From DATHGT01 sp035317605 (GTDB lineage: Bacteria > Methylomirabilota > Methylomirabilia > Rokubacteriales > CSP1-6), in contig DATHGT010000364.1 of the NCBI GenBank assembly GCA_035317605.1, positions 4,284-68,283 on the forward strand: a DNA stretch of 64,000 nt. The letters are read 5' to 3'. Each line of letters starts with the position of its first letter. Positions within the stretch are counted from its first letter, which is position 1. The translations under genes and the position numbers were made by a program. Under the pieces are notes generated by a model. The model ran no database searches. It was not told the origin of the DNA and saw nothing but the letters and a program-made list of their open reading frames with translations. This document shows positions 16,448 to 24,851 of this stretch, one piece after another.

Positions 16448-17371
16448 CTATCCTCGCCTCGGATCCTTGTCCTCGTAACGGGGTGCGTCGCCGCCGCCCG
16501 ACGCGCGCAGCTCCACGCCGGCCATCGCTTCCAGGATCCTGGCGACGACGGGGAAGCCGAGCTGTCCCCAGCCCTGAGCCTGGGCGCGTTGGTACACGTC
16601 GTCGGCGATCACGCCCATGTGCGCGGGGGCGCCGACGTCGCGGGCGAGCTGACAGGCCAGGTGCACGTCCTTGGCGACGATGTCGAGCGTCCCGCCCGCC
16701 CTGAACGTTCCATCGAGGACCGATCGCGGGATGTTGTCGAAGGTCCGGCTCGCCCCCGCGCTGACGGGGACGATCTGGGCCAGCACACCGAGGTCGATGC
16801 CGGCCCGGGCGCCGATCAACAGGCCCTCGAGCGAGGTGATGAAATTCGCGTAGCCGAGGTACTGCGTGACCAGCTTGGCGACGCAGCCGGCGCCGGTCTC
16901 TCCCACGTGGAAGATGTTCCGGCCCATGCACTCGAGCAGCGGACGGTACGTGTTGAAGGTCGCGGCGTCGCCGCCGACCATGATCGTCATGGCCGGCGGC
17001 CGGCCACTCACGGGCGCGTCCAGCATCGCGACCCCGCGCGCCCGGCACGCCTCGGCGATCCGACGAACGACGTTGGGCGCGTTGGTGGTCAGATCGACGT
17101 AACCGCCGCCGGGCCCGAGGCCGGCGAGGATCCCGCGGGAGGGATCCAGCACCGCATGCTCGACTTCGGCGGGACCGGGGAGCGACGTGAACACGACCTC
17201 GCTGCCTTCGGCGGCGGCGCGCGGGCTCTCCGCCCAGCGCGCGCCCAGATCGCACAGATTCGTCGTGGCCTCACGCCGGAGGTCGTGGACTGCCGCCTGG
17301 TGGCCAGCCTCCAGGAGACAGCGGACCATCGGATTGCCCATCGTGCCGGTGCCGACGAACCCGATCTTCAT
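16448..17371 (-). CDS. 3-hydroxyisobutyrate-dehydrogenase-family NAD(P) oxidoreductase
   Basis: A 307-residue beta-hydroxyacid dehydrogenase. It begins with the Rossmann motif GFVGTGTMG, followed by the substrate-loop motif DAPVSG and the catalytic lysine in GAGCVAKLVTQYL. Two features are unusual. The segment after DAPVSG is about five residues shorter than the usual GG..GA..GTL version. The Asn-Asn commonly after the catalytic Lys is Thr-Gln. Location between aromatic-catabolism genes suggests it oxidizes or reduces a hydroxy acid in that pathway; the real substrate is unknown. Confidence 0.82.
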   Translation of the reverse strand: MKIGFVGTGTMGNPMVRCLLEAGHQAAVHDLRREATTNLCDLGARWAESPRAAAEGSEVVFTSLPGPAEVEHAVLDPSRGILAGLGPGGGYVDLTTNAPNVVRRIAEACRARGVAMLDAPVSGRPPAMTIMVGGDAATFNTYRPLLECMGRNIFHVGETGAGCVAKLVTQYLGYANFITSLEGLLIGARAGIDLGVLAQIVPVSAGASRTFDNIPRSVLDGTFRAGGTLDIVAKDVHLACQLARDVGAPAHMGVIADDVYQRAQAQGWGQLGFPVVARILEAMAGVELRASGGGDAPRYEDKDPRRG

Positions 17372-17381
17372 GAGTTCGCTC

Positions 17382-18221
17382 TCAGTGCATCACGGTGCCG
17401 CCGTCGACGTTCCACGCTTGCCCGGTGATGTGGTCGCTCTGCTCGGAGGCGAGAAACAGCGCGAGCCGCGCGATGTCGTCGGGGCGCGCGATGCGGCCGG
17501 AGGGCGGAAGGGTGAGGACCGGAGCGTTGGGATCGCGCTCGGTCAGCGCGCGCTCGCGCCGGGAGGTCGATTCGCGCCGGCTCGTGTCCACGCTGCCGGG
17601 GCAGATCGCGTTCACCGTGATGCCGTGTCCCCCAAGCTCCTGGGCCATGGCCTGCGTGAGACCGATCACCCCGAACTTCGAGGCCGTGTACGCCCCGCGG
17701 CGGGACGTGCCGCGCTTGCCCGACACCGACGCCATGTTGATGATCCGCCCGCCCCCGCGCGACAGCATGTGCGGGATGACGGCGCGGCTCACCAGGAACG
17801 TGCCCTTGAGGTTGACGTCGATGACGAGGTCCCAGGCCTCCTCCGGCACTTCCCAGAGAAGACGACGGTCGGCCCCGTGGGGGGCGGCGGCGTTGTTGAC
17901 GAGCACGTCGATGCGGCCGAAGCCCGCGAGCGCCTCCTTGATGAAGCGCTCCGCGTCGGCGGCGCGGCTCACGTCGCCGACCAGCGTGAGGACGCGACGC
18001 CCCAGCGCCTCGATCTCGCCGGCCAGGCTCTCGAGGCCCTTCCAGGCCAGCCGGATCTCCTCGAGCCCTTCTTCGTTTTCGTTTCGGGTCCCGCCGGGCG
18101 CCACGTCCGTCACCACGAGGTCGGCTCCCGATCGCGCGAACGCCATCGAGATCGCGCGCCCCATCCCACGCGCCCGCGCACATCCAGTGACCAGCACGAC
18201 CTTGCCGTCGAATTCGCTCAC
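17382..18221 (-). CDS. SDR family oxidoreductase
   Basis: A 279-residue classical SDR with an enlarged cofactor motif (VTGCARARGMG), NNA, the YTASK catalytic pair, and the ending DHITGQAWNVDGG. A 20-residue insert follows the second beta-strand (GGTRNENEEGLEEI), as in the mycofactocin-type or carveol dehydrogenase-like SDRs, though that assignment is uncertain. The GTG at 18221 is chosen because GGGAGG sits 8 bases upstream; the frame stays open to a TTG at 18263. It is divergent from the nitroreductase gene, with 119 bases between them. Confidence 0.85.
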   Translation of the reverse strand: MSEFDGKVVLVTGCARARGMGRAISMAFARSGADLVVTDVAPGGTRNENEEGLEEIRLAWKGLESLAGEIEALGRRVLTLVGDVSRAADAERFIKEALAGFGRIDVLVNNAAAPHGADRRLLWEVPEEAWDLVIDVNLKGTFLVSRAVIPHMLSRGGGRIINMASVSGKRGTSRRGAYTASKFGVIGLTQAMAQELGGHGITVNAICPGSVDTSRRESTSRRERALTERDPNAPVLTLPPSGRIARPDDIARLALFLASEQSDHITGQAWNVDGGTVMH

Positions 18222-18340
18222 CGGAGGCCCCTCCCTCGCGCGAACGACTTGCGTGGGCTGCATTGTACCGGAGGGCGTGCGATCCTACCCCGGCGTCGCC
18301 GGAGCCTCGGGCGGCGCAACACATCGTGAAGGGGGATCGC

Positions 18341-18937
18341 GTGGGCGACAAGGTCGATCAGCATTGTCTCGACACCCTGCTCCTGAAGGCGCGCACTCAG
18401 AACGGCTGGCTCGACCGGCCGGTCACCGACGAGCAGCTCCGCCAGATCTACGGCGTCATGAAGCACGGTCCCACGAGCGCCAACACGTGCCCGGCGCGCA
18501 TCTTGTTCTTGCGCACCCCGGAAGCCAAAGCGCGTCTGCTCCCGGCCCTGTCCCCCGGCAACGTCGACAAGACGAAGGCCGCGCCGGTCACCGCGATCAT
18601 CGGCTACGACACGCGCTTCTTCGAGTTCATGCCCACCAAGCTCTTCGCCCACCGCCCGGAGATGGCCGACAACTACGCCAAGAACCCGGCGCTCGCCGAG
18701 ATCACGGCGTTCCGCAACGGCACGCTGCAGGGTGCGTATTTCATGCTCGCCGCGCGCGCCATCGGCCTCGACGTCGGCGGCATGTCGGGCTTCGACAATG
18801 CCAAGGTCGATCGCGAGTTCTTCCCCGACGGTCGCGTGAAGTCGAACTTCCTCTGCAACCTCGGCTATGGGGACGCGACGAAGGTCATGCAGAAGCTGCC
18901 GCGGCTCGATTTCGAGGAGGCCTGCCGGCTGCTCTGA
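18341..18937 (+). CDS. RutE/malonic semialdehyde reductase-type nitroreductase
   Basis: A 198-residue FMN-dependent nitroreductase-fold protein. The opening VDQHCLDTLLLKARTQNGWLDRPVTDEQLRQIY, then MKHGPTSANTCPARI and GYDTRFFEFMP match the RutE/HadB-like subfamily. RutE reduces malonic semialdehyde to 3-hydroxypropionate. The GTG at 18341 is chosen because AAGGGGGA lies 4-6 bases upstream; another GTG lies 15 bases earlier. Length is typical. The neighbourhood lacks other pyrimidine-degradation genes, so its natural substrate could differ. Confidence 0.87.
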   Translation: MGDKVDQHCLDTLLLKARTQNGWLDRPVTDEQLRQIYGVMKHGPTSANTCPARILFLRTPEAKARLLPALSPGNVDKTKAAPVTAIIGYDTRFFEFMPTKLFAHRPEMADNYAKNPALAEITAFRNGTLQGAYFMLAARAIGLDVGGMSGFDNAKVDREFFPDGRVKSNFLCNLGYGDATKVMQKLPRLDFEEACRLL

Positions 18938-19025
18938 GGGTTGCGGCGGGAGGGGGTAAGGCGGGGTGCTTCGAAGCGGTTGCCGGCGATTCGTGCGCGC
19001 CGACAGGTGACGCGGCGACGTCAGC

Positions 19026-19445
19026 TCAGGGCTTTTCGGCGTCGCGCATTTCCGCCTCGATGGAGTACGCGCGGAAGATCAGACCCAGGGCGACGACGCC
19101 GGTGATGGTGCTCGCCACACAGCCGATCTCGAAGATCCAGGGAAAGCTCGCGCCGTATCGAACCAGGGCGGCCATCCCCGCAAAGGCCAAGGCCAGGATC
19201 AGCAGGGCGACGCCGCGCAATCGAAAGCTGACCGTGCGCATCTTGAAGAGGTTGAGGAGATCGCGGTTCGACCGCGCCGCGCCGATTCTCGCCATCCGGT
19301 CGGTCTGTCGCTTCTGGCTCCGCTGAGCGAGCCAGCCGACGAGGGCGCCCGTGCCCCGATCGAGCCAGCGGACGATGTAGACCGCGACGATGCTGACGAG
19401 GACGCCAGCCAGGACAACGACCACCCAAGTGTCAGGCGATTTCAT
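19026..19445 (-). CDS. Small hypothetical membrane protein
   Basis: A 139-residue protein with one N-terminal hydrophobic helix (about 7-26), a basic cytoplasmic stretch (AQRSQKRQTDRMARI) and two further helices (about 78-95 and 103-124). I do not recognise a family. Codon usage is like its neighbours. It stands alone between the nitroreductase and the EPS block, with 88 and 230 bases of flanking sequence in which I see nothing definite. Confidence 0.6.
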   Translation of the reverse strand: MKSPDTWVVVVLAGVLVSIVAVYIVRWLDRGTGALVGWLAQRSQKRQTDRMARIGAARSNRDLLNLFKMRTVSFRLRGVALLILALAFAGMAALVRYGASFPWIFEIGCVASTITGVVALGLIFRAYSIEAEMRDAEKP

Positions 19446-19675
19446 GACACCGATTTACCATGACCTGAATAATGGCACATGCTGGCGACGCTCGGCTCGC
19501 CCGCGCGATCACCACGCTCGGTGGCGTGCGCTTCGCCGCCGGAAGAGATCCGAGCGGCACTGGTGTCGGCTGACCGGGTCAACGAGCGTGACCTGAGGGG
19601 CTCGGCGCTAGGCCGTCGCCCGAGGCCGCTCTGTCTGGCTGCGCGTGGTCCGCCGGGGCGTTTCGACGGTCCTGA

Positions 19676-20659
19676 TCATCGCGCCAGGAGATCCTGCATC
19701 GAGCGCACGAGCTCGGAGAGGTGAAAGTAATCGGGGAGTTCCACAAATAGCGCGATGCCGACCGACAGCGCGACGACCACGGCCATGGCCACTCTCCGGG
19801 GAACCGGACCCAGCATCGGCCTCGCCCCTCGGCGAGCGGCCATCCGGCGGTCCCGCCGGATGTGCAGCGACTCCAGCGCCTCCCGGACGACGTCCCCTCC
19901 GATACGGCGCTTCTGGTCGGCGTACCCAATGAGCAGGCAGTGATCGCAGAGGATGTTGATGAGTCGGGGGACGCCGGCGGTGGCCGCCGCGATCAAGGCC
20001 GGAGCGTTGCCGGTGAAAATAGTGTCGTCGCGGGCGCCCGCCGTTCGCAGGCGCGCCTTGATGTAGTCGCTCATCTCGGCCGCCGACAGCGGCGCAATGT
20101 CGATCCGCAGCTCGATACGTTGCGCCAGCTGGCGGAGCGAGGGAAGCTCGAGCTTGGCTTCGAGCTCGGGTTGTCCGACTAACAGGATCTGCACGAGCTT
20201 GTCGCTGGCCGTCTCGAAGTTCGAGAGCAGACGGAGCTGCTCCAGATTCTCGACGGACAGATGCTGCGCCTCGTCCACCACCAGCAGGGTCTGGGAGCCG
20301 CGGCGGCTGCGCTCGACCAGAAAGTGGTTGAGGGCGAGGAGACGCTGGGCCAGGGTCGCCCCCGGATCCGAAATGCCGAAGTCCTCGAGCACCTGCTCGA
20401 GCAAACCCTCGAAGGGTAAGGTGGCATTGAACACGAAGGCGACGGCGATGGTGGAATCGAGCTGAGTCAGCAAGGTGCGGACGAGCGTCGTCTTTCCGGT
20501 GCCGACTTCACCGGTCAGGACCACGAAGCCCTTCTTCTCCTGGACGCCGTAGGTCAGCCGAGCCAACGCGTCCCGATGCTGCTGCGTCAAAAACAGGAAT
20601 CGCGGGTCGGGTGTCGTGCCAAAGGGCTTCTCGGCGAGCCCGTAGAACTCGAGATACAT
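19676..20659 (-). CDS. ExeA/GspA-type AAA ATPase, polysaccharide-locus associated
   Basis: A 327-residue ATPase beginning MYLEFYGLAEKPFGTTPDPRFLF, the hallmark of the ExeA family found in type II secretion and in EPS/PEP-CTERM loci. Walker A is GEVGTGKTT (50-58) and Walker B LLVVDEAQ (125-132). A C-terminal hydrophobic helix (~288-306) would anchor it in the membrane. It is the last gene of a set with the SLBB export protein (11 bases apart) and a sigma-54 activator. No exosortase is visible in the window, so the PEP-CTERM link is not supported here. Confidence 0.87.
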   Translation of the reverse strand: MYLEFYGLAEKPFGTTPDPRFLFLTQQHRDALARLTYGVQEKKGFVVLTGEVGTGKTTLVRTLLTQLDSTIAVAFVFNATLPFEGLLEQVLEDFGISDPGATLAQRLLALNHFLVERSRRGSQTLLVVDEAQHLSVENLEQLRLLSNFETASDKLVQILLVGQPELEAKLELPSLRQLAQRIELRIDIAPLSAAEMSDYIKARLRTAGARDDTIFTGNAPALIAAATAGVPRLINILCDHCLLIGYADQKRRIGGDVVREALESLHIRRDRRMAARRGARPMLGPVPRRVAMAVVVALSVGIALFVELPDYFHLSELVRSMQDLLAR

Positions 20660-20670
20660 TCGCTCTTGCC

Positions 20671-21264
20671 CTACGGAACGAGCACGATGTCGCCCGGGCG
20701 CAGGTAAAAGTTCTCCTGCTCACCGCCGGCGGTGACGATCTTGTTGTAGTTGAACTGGATGGACTTGATGGTCTTGCCGTTCGGGCGCAGCACGACGATG
20801 CGGCCGCGCGCCGCGAACTCCGTGAATCCGCCGGCCAGGGCCAGGACGTCCAGGATGGTCGTCCAGCTCTTGAGCTCGTAGCGCGCGGGCTTGCGGACCT
20901 CACCGATGACCGAGACCTTGAAGCTTTTCACGTCGGTCAGGATCACGGAAACCTCGGGTGTCGGCATGTACTCGGCGAGCTTCGTGGCGAGGACCTGACG
21001 CAGCTCCGCCGGAGTCAATCCGGCGGCCTTCACTTCGTTGAGGAGCGGCAGCGAGATCATCCCATCGGGGCGAACGGGAATGGTCTTGCTCATGGCCTCG
21101 TTCCTCCATACGGAGATCTGCAGCGTGTCCTCGGGGCCGATCCGGAACTCTTCGAGTGCGGCGGCATCGGTCCCGTTCACCGCCGGCGCGCCCTGTCCGT
21201 GGGCGATCGGCGCGAGTGCCACCAGTCCGAGCACGAGGACGATTCCGCACGGGATGAGACGCAT
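20671..21264 (-). CDS. Polysaccharide export protein (Wza/SLBB family)
   Basis: A 197-residue periplasmic/outer-membrane export protein. After a signal peptide ending near AHGQG comes the Poly_export domain (FRIGPEDTLQISVWRNEAMSKTIPVRPDGMISLPL). An SLBB domain follows (VIGEVRKPARYELKSWTTILDVLALAGGFTEFA). It is short compared with Wza, lacking the extra SLBB repeats and C-terminal helix, like exosortase-locus versions. The ATG at 21264 has AAGGGGGAA upstream. It is the likely exit channel partner for the Wzz protein encoded at 60616-62190. Confidence 0.9.
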   Translation of the reverse strand: MRLIPCGIVLVLGLVALAPIAHGQGAPAVNGTDAAALEEFRIGPEDTLQISVWRNEAMSKTIPVRPDGMISLPLLNEVKAAGLTPAELRQVLATKLAEYMPTPEVSVILTDVKSFKVSVIGEVRKPARYELKSWTTILDVLALAGGFTEFAARGRIVVLRPNGKTIKSIQFNYNKIVTAGGEQENFYLRPGDIVLVP

Positions 21265-21299
21265 CACACGGTTCCCCCTTCCAATTCTGACCGCCACTG

Positions 21300-22445
21300 T
21301 CACAGCGGCCGCCAGCGCGAGCGATGACCGTTCAACCCAAACTGCTTCATTTTGTAGAGCAGCGCGCGATAGCTGATTTTCAGTGCCTTGGCGCAGCGGA
21401 CCCGGTTCCAGCCGGTGTGCTCGAGGACCTGAGAAATGATTTCTCGCTCTCGAGCCCTCGACGTTTGACGGACGAGGTCACGGAGCGACAGCGAGGATCC
21501 GTCTGGAACTGGCGCGTGCTGGCTTGGAAGCGACCCCTCCGAACCCGGCGCCGGGGCCGCGCGATGGACCGAGTTCTCCCCCAGCACGATCATGCGCTTG
21601 ACGAGGTTCTCGAGCTCCCGGACGTTACCCGGATAGGGCTGACGAAGGAGATTGTCCAGCGCGGCCGGAGAGAGCGTGAAGGCTTCCCGGTGGAAGCGCC
21701 GCGCGTAGAGCTCGACGAAATAGTTGACCAGCGCGGGAATTTCCTCGACCCGCTCCCTCAGGGGAGGCACCTTGATCTGGATCACGTTGAGCCGGTAGTA
21801 GAGATCCTGACGAAAGCGTCCCTCGGCGACCGCGCGCTCGAGATCCTGGTTCGTGGCGGCGATGGTCCGCACGTCGACCTTGAGGGTCGACTTGCCACCC
21901 AGCCGGGCGAACTCGCCATCCTGGAGGACATGCAGAAGCTTGCCTTGGAGCGCCGGGTGAAGATCGCCGATCTCGTCGAGGAAGATCGTTCCCCCGTGGG
22001 CGGCCTCGAACTTCCCGATTTTCAGCTGATGGGCGCCGGTGAACGCCCCCCGCTCGTGGCCGAAGAGTTCGGTTTCCAACAGCTCGCGCGGCATCGCCGC
22101 GCAGTTCACCTTGACGAAGTCGCCGGCTCGCCGCGGCGAGAGCTGGTGGATTCCGCGAGCGACGACGTCTTTGCCCGTACCGGTCTCTCCGGTGATGAGG
22201 ACCGTCACATCGACACTGGCCGCTTCCCGAATGAAATCCCTGACCTCGCGCATCCGGGGACTGCGCCACAGGTCCATCTGCTGCTCGGTCGGTCGGAACG
22301 GGGCCGGCTGACCCTTCCCGGCAACCGGCCGAGGAATTTCGTCGATCGTGAACTGTGCAGCGATCAGGGCGTCGACGGGTTCCCCGCCCGTCACTTCGGC
22401 AAGGGGAGCCGATTGAGGATCGAGCGCTTCTTTGGCGGTGGTCAT
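21300..22445 (-). CDS. Sigma-54-dependent transcriptional activator without receiver domain
   Basis: A 381-residue enhancer-binding protein. After ~70 residues with no recognisable sensor domain comes the AAA+ core: Walker A GETGTGKD (86-93), the sigma-54 contact loop GAFTGA (133-138) and LFLDEIGDL-like Walker B (here IFLDEIGDL). The C-terminus is a Fis-type helix-turn-helix (TGWNRVRCAKALKISYRALLYKMKQFG). ATG 22445 is preferred; the frame is open back to a TTG at 22517. It is the first gene of the set with the SLBB export protein. The -24/-12 promoters in this window are its likely targets. Confidence 0.88.
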   Translation of the reverse strand: MTTAKEALDPQSAPLAEVTGGEPVDALIAAQFTIDEIPRPVAGKGQPAPFRPTEQQMDLWRSPRMREVRDFIREAASVDVTVLITGETGTGKDVVARGIHQLSPRRAGDFVKVNCAAMPRELLETELFGHERGAFTGAHQLKIGKFEAAHGGTIFLDEIGDLHPALQGKLLHVLQDGEFARLGGKSTLKVDVRTIAATNQDLERAVAEGRFRQDLYYRLNVIQIKVPPLRERVEEIPALVNYFVELYARRFHREAFTLSPAALDNLLRQPYPGNVRELENLVKRMIVLGENSVHRAAPAPGSEGSLPSQHAPVPDGSSLSLRDLVRQTSRAREREIISQVLEHTGWNRVRCAKALKISYRALLYKMKQFGLNGHRSRWRPL

Positions 22446-22662
22446 TTCGTCTCGCACGAGGTCGCAGCCCGGTGCAAGCGCTATGCCAGAGGCGGCGACC
22501 TCGGCCGTCAGCCTCAATGATCTTCAGAGAGCCGTGAAATTGTACATCTCCACCGATTGGCCCAGGCCGCCGCAAATGGGGGTCGGGGCCGAGGGACATG
22601 GGCGAGTCCGTAAATTCGGGAGACAGTATGAAGCTAACGTTCACATCGGTCGTCTCGGGCGG

Positions 22663-22678
22663 GCACCAGAAATGGTGC
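22663..22678. promoter_or_regulatory. Candidate activator/operator site (inverted repeat)
   Basis: This is a perfect palindrome GCACCA-N4-TGGTGC, 30 bases upstream of the -24 element at 22709. Its position and symmetry would fit a dimeric DNA-binding regulator. I did not find the same sequence near the other two -24/-12 promoters, so it may be specific or coincidental. Confidence 0.35.
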
Positions 22679-22708
22679 TGAAGAAGGCCAAGTCGGCTTG
22701 ATCGCGCC

Positions 22709-22724
22709 TGGCGTATCTCTTGCT
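22709..22724 (+). promoter_or_regulatory. Sigma-54 (-24/-12) promoter of the single-domain receiver gene
   Basis: TGGCGTATCTCTTGCT matches the consensus TGGCAC-N5-TTGCW, with the essential GG and GC separated by exactly 10 bases. Transcription would start near 22735, leaving a ~58-base leader before the ATG at 22793. Confidence 0.7.
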
Positions 22725-22792
22725 TAGACACCCCGGCGCGTGAAAATGAATAACGACTCTCCGATCGCACCCCGTATCCCAGCGGTGACCCG

Positions 22793-23194
22793 ATGAAGCT
22801 CCTTCTGATCGAGGACCACGTCCCGGTCGCCGATGTCCTCACCGAGGCGTTTCGGGACATCGGTCATGAGGTGTCCGTCGCCCACACCGGCGAGGAGGGG
22901 CTACGGGAACTCGACAGCAATTGCCCAGACGCAGTACTCCTGGACGTCACGTTGCCCGGGATGGACGGGGTCACGGTTTTGCGAGCGATCAGGGCTCGCG
23001 ATCAGCACCTACCCGTAATCGTCCTGAGTGGGAATGTCTCCCCCGAACAGATCGAACAGCTATGGAGCCTCGGTATCCATGACGTGATTCACAAACCGGA
23101 TACCCTGTCCCACCTGACCGACGTCCTGGCCCTCCTGGCGGGGTCGACCCGGTCAGAAGCGCGATCGGGCGACGATCAGGTCGAGGGCAGATAG
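22793..23194 (+). CDS. Single-domain response regulator (receiver only)
   Basis: A 133-residue CheY-like receiver with no output domain. The acidic pocket (LIEDH, E7-D8), phospho-acceptor D51 (LLDVTLPGMDG), hydroxyl residue S79 (VLSG) and Lys101 (HKPD) are all present, so phosphorylation should work. It is preceded by a -24/-12 promoter. Its 3' end overlaps the convergent degenerate GGDEF gene by 19 bases. It may relay a signal to one of the receiver-less sigma-54 activators or to another target; no kinase is adjacent. Confidence 0.88.
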   Translation: MKLLLIEDHVPVADVLTEAFRDIGHEVSVAHTGEEGLRELDSNCPDAVLLDVTLPGMDGVTVLRAIRARDQHLPVIVLSGNVSPEQIEQLWSLGIHDVIHKPDTLSHLTDVLALLAGSTRSEARSGDDQVEGR

Positions 23195-23646
23195 AGCCGG
23201 TTCCCGCCGTCCGCCTCCGCCCGTGCCATCAAATCGGTGGCTTGCTGAAGGAGGTCGGTGGTGCGTTGCGCGGTCGCCGGGTAACAACTCGCCCCCGCAC
23301 TCCAGCCGGTCTGCGTCTCGCTGAGTCCCGTCTCGGACGATAACCGCCCAAGAATCGATCGCAGACTGGCCGTCGGAGCGTCAACGAGGAGAAGCGCCAG
23401 AAATCGCGGCGGGATCACGGCGACGAGATCGGTGGCTCGGACGCGAGCCGCCATGTTCTCGGCCAGCGCGGCGAGTGATCCATGGACCCCGCCATCCAAC
23501 GGATCAACCACCATCGAGACGACGGAGACGCAATAGGCAAGTCTGCTGGCCTTCTGAAGTTCCCAGTCGAGACACGACGCGAAGGCCTCCTGCTCGACAA
23601 CCCTGGGGGGTTGGGTAACACGCCAGACGGGTCCGGGTGTCTTCAT
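23176..23646 (-). CDS. Degenerate GGDEF-like protein
   Basis: A 156-residue protein with the outline of a GGDEF domain: FASCLDWELQKASRLAYCVSVVSMVVD resembles the first helix-strand, ARVRATDLVAVIPPRFLALLL occupies the active-site hairpin, and GWSAGASCYPATAQRTTDLLQQATDLMARAEADGGNRLY matches the C-terminal part. The GG[D/E]EF signature is replaced by IPPRF, so diguanylate cyclase activity is not expected. It could be a sensor or binding partner. It converges on and overlaps the receiver gene. Confidence 0.65.
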   Translation of the reverse strand: MKTPGPVWRVTQPPRVVEQEAFASCLDWELQKASRLAYCVSVVSMVVDPLDGGVHGSLAALAENMAARVRATDLVAVIPPRFLALLLVDAPTASLRSILGRLSSETGLSETQTGWSAGASCYPATAQRTTDLLQQATDLMARAEADGGNRLYLPST

Positions 23647-24024
23647 TTCATTCGAGGGCGGCTATCAGCATGCATGCAGGTCGGCCGCTGCCACGGCAAT
23701 CGAGGTGCCATGTGTTTCGCCTCCTGTAGGGTGCGGTTTTCGCGGCAAGTTGCAGGATGATGGCGGCGCACTTTGGTCGTGGCTCTTCACACTTGTGAAC
23801 GCGCGTCGACGACTAGTGAAAGTTGTCGGCGCGTCCGGTCCCCTCGCGACCGAAGCGCGTGATTCTTGACACACAGCCCGATCGAGTGCTAGGTATCTTT
23901 CCGTGCGCGAAGGGAAACACCGACGAGACGCCCTCTGTCGCTCGTCGGAGCGCGATTGTGCGCGAGAGGGGTAACCTCCCGTCGTGCCGAACTCAGAGAC
24001 CCCCGAAGCCCATAACCTCACCGC
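23647..24024. other. 378-base divergent intergenic region
   Basis: This lies between the degenerate GGDEF gene (leftward) and the LuxR-type regulator (rightward), and must hold promoters for both. I see a TTGACA hexamer at 23866-23871 facing the LuxR gene, but no good -10 box at the right distance. There is no gene, repeat or terminator that I can support. Confidence 0.4.
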
Positions 24025-24654
24025 ATGACGATCCGCGTCATGCTCGTCGACGATCACCCTTCGCTCCTCGGCACCCTGCAGCACCTCCTCCGAGACGCAG
24101 ACGATATCACTGTGGTGGCACGCTGCGAGTCGGGTAGCGAAGCGCTCACCGCGATCCTCGACCGTCAAGCGGACGTCATCGTACTCGATCTGCGCCTGCC
24201 CGTCATGGACGGACTCGCTGTCCTCGGAACGATGAACGAGCGACGCTTGGGCGTGCGTGTGGTCCTTCTGACGGGCGCCGTCGCCGAGTCCGAGATCCCC
24301 GAGCTCATCCGCACGGGCACCGCGCCCACGGGCGCCGGGGAGACCGCGCCAGGGCCGTTGCTCTCGAATGTCCGGACCGTCGCCACCCATCAGCAAAGGC
24401 TGAAACGGCGCCGGACAGAGCTGAACGGTGAGCGCGGAATGGCCGAGGACGCCACCACGAGCGCGGGTCTCACCGCGCGCGAATTGGACGTCGTCCGCGC
24501 CGTTGCCAGCGGTCTCCGCAACCGGGCGATCGCCCAGAAGCTCCGCGTCACCGAAGGAACGGTGAAGGTCCACCTCCACAACATCTATAAGAAGCTCGGC
24601 CTGGACAGCCGTCTCGCCCTCGTGATCTACACAAAGGAGAACGGTCTAGCCTAG
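24025..24654 (+). CDS. LuxR/NarL-type response regulator with atypical receiver
   Basis: A 209-residue regulator. The receiver has the acidic pair D9-D10, phospho-acceptor D55 (VLDLRLPVMDG) and T83 (LLTG). The segment that should contain the conserved lysine (normally GYLLKD-like) is replaced by a Gly/Pro/Thr-rich stretch (TGTAPTGAGETAPGP). The C-terminal HTH (GLTARELDVVRAVASGLRNRAIAQKL, then TVKVHLHNIYKKLG) is intact. Phospho-signalling may thus be altered or lost while DNA binding is kept. It stands between EPS regulators and probably belongs to the same control circuit. Confidence 0.82.
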   Translation: MTIRVMLVDDHPSLLGTLQHLLRDADDITVVARCESGSEALTAILDRQADVIVLDLRLPVMDGLAVLGTMNERRLGVRVVLLTGAVAESEIPELIRTGTAPTGAGETAPGPLLSNVRTVATHQQRLKRRRTELNGERGMAEDATTSAGLTARELDVVRAVASGLRNRAIAQKLRVTEGTVKVHLHNIYKKLGLDSRLALVIYTKENGLA

Positions 24655-24851
24655 CCTCGGGGCGCTAGTCAAGTATTTGATTTACCTATCTAATTTAGGC
24701 ACCGAGTCGCACTATAGCGTTGGTGATACCGCAAATGCCTTCACAAAACGGTCCGATCTAATGGTACCCTCTATACTCTGCCCAGACGGCAACATATGAC
24801 AACGAACGGCCGCCTCCTCCACCTGAAACGCACGGTTCGGTAGAGAACACT

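Larger units (their letters stand above)
22446..22792. other. 347-base divergent intergenic region
   Basis: This lies between the leftward sigma-54 activator and the rightward single-domain receiver. It holds a strong -24/-12 promoter for the receiver (22709-22724) and a perfect 6-bp inverted repeat GCACCA-GAAA-TGGTGC at 22663-22678, about 30 bases upstream of that promoter and suitable as a regulator site. I see no convincing promoter for the leftward gene and no gene in this stretch. Confidence 0.55.

Noticed and set aside
19676..21264. Exosortase (PEP-CTERM/XrtA) system suggested by the ExeA ATPase and short SLBB protein
   Set aside because: No exosortase gene and no PEP-CTERM-tailed protein could be found in the window, so the system is not claimed.
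22766..22781. Possible -24/-12 promoter on the minus strand (TGGGATACGGGGTGCG)
   Set aside because: GG-N10-GC spacing is met but the rest of the match is poor. It would leave a leader of about 310 bases before the activator gene, so I did not call it.
23866..23871. TTGACA hexamer upstream of the LuxR-type gene
   Set aside because: No -10-like hexamer lies at 16-18 bases. A lone -35 match is expected by chance.
24772..24777. TATACT hexamer upstream of the second sigma-54 activator
   Set aside because: There is no acceptable -35 element at the correct distance, though the region is AT-richer and may hold a real promoter.
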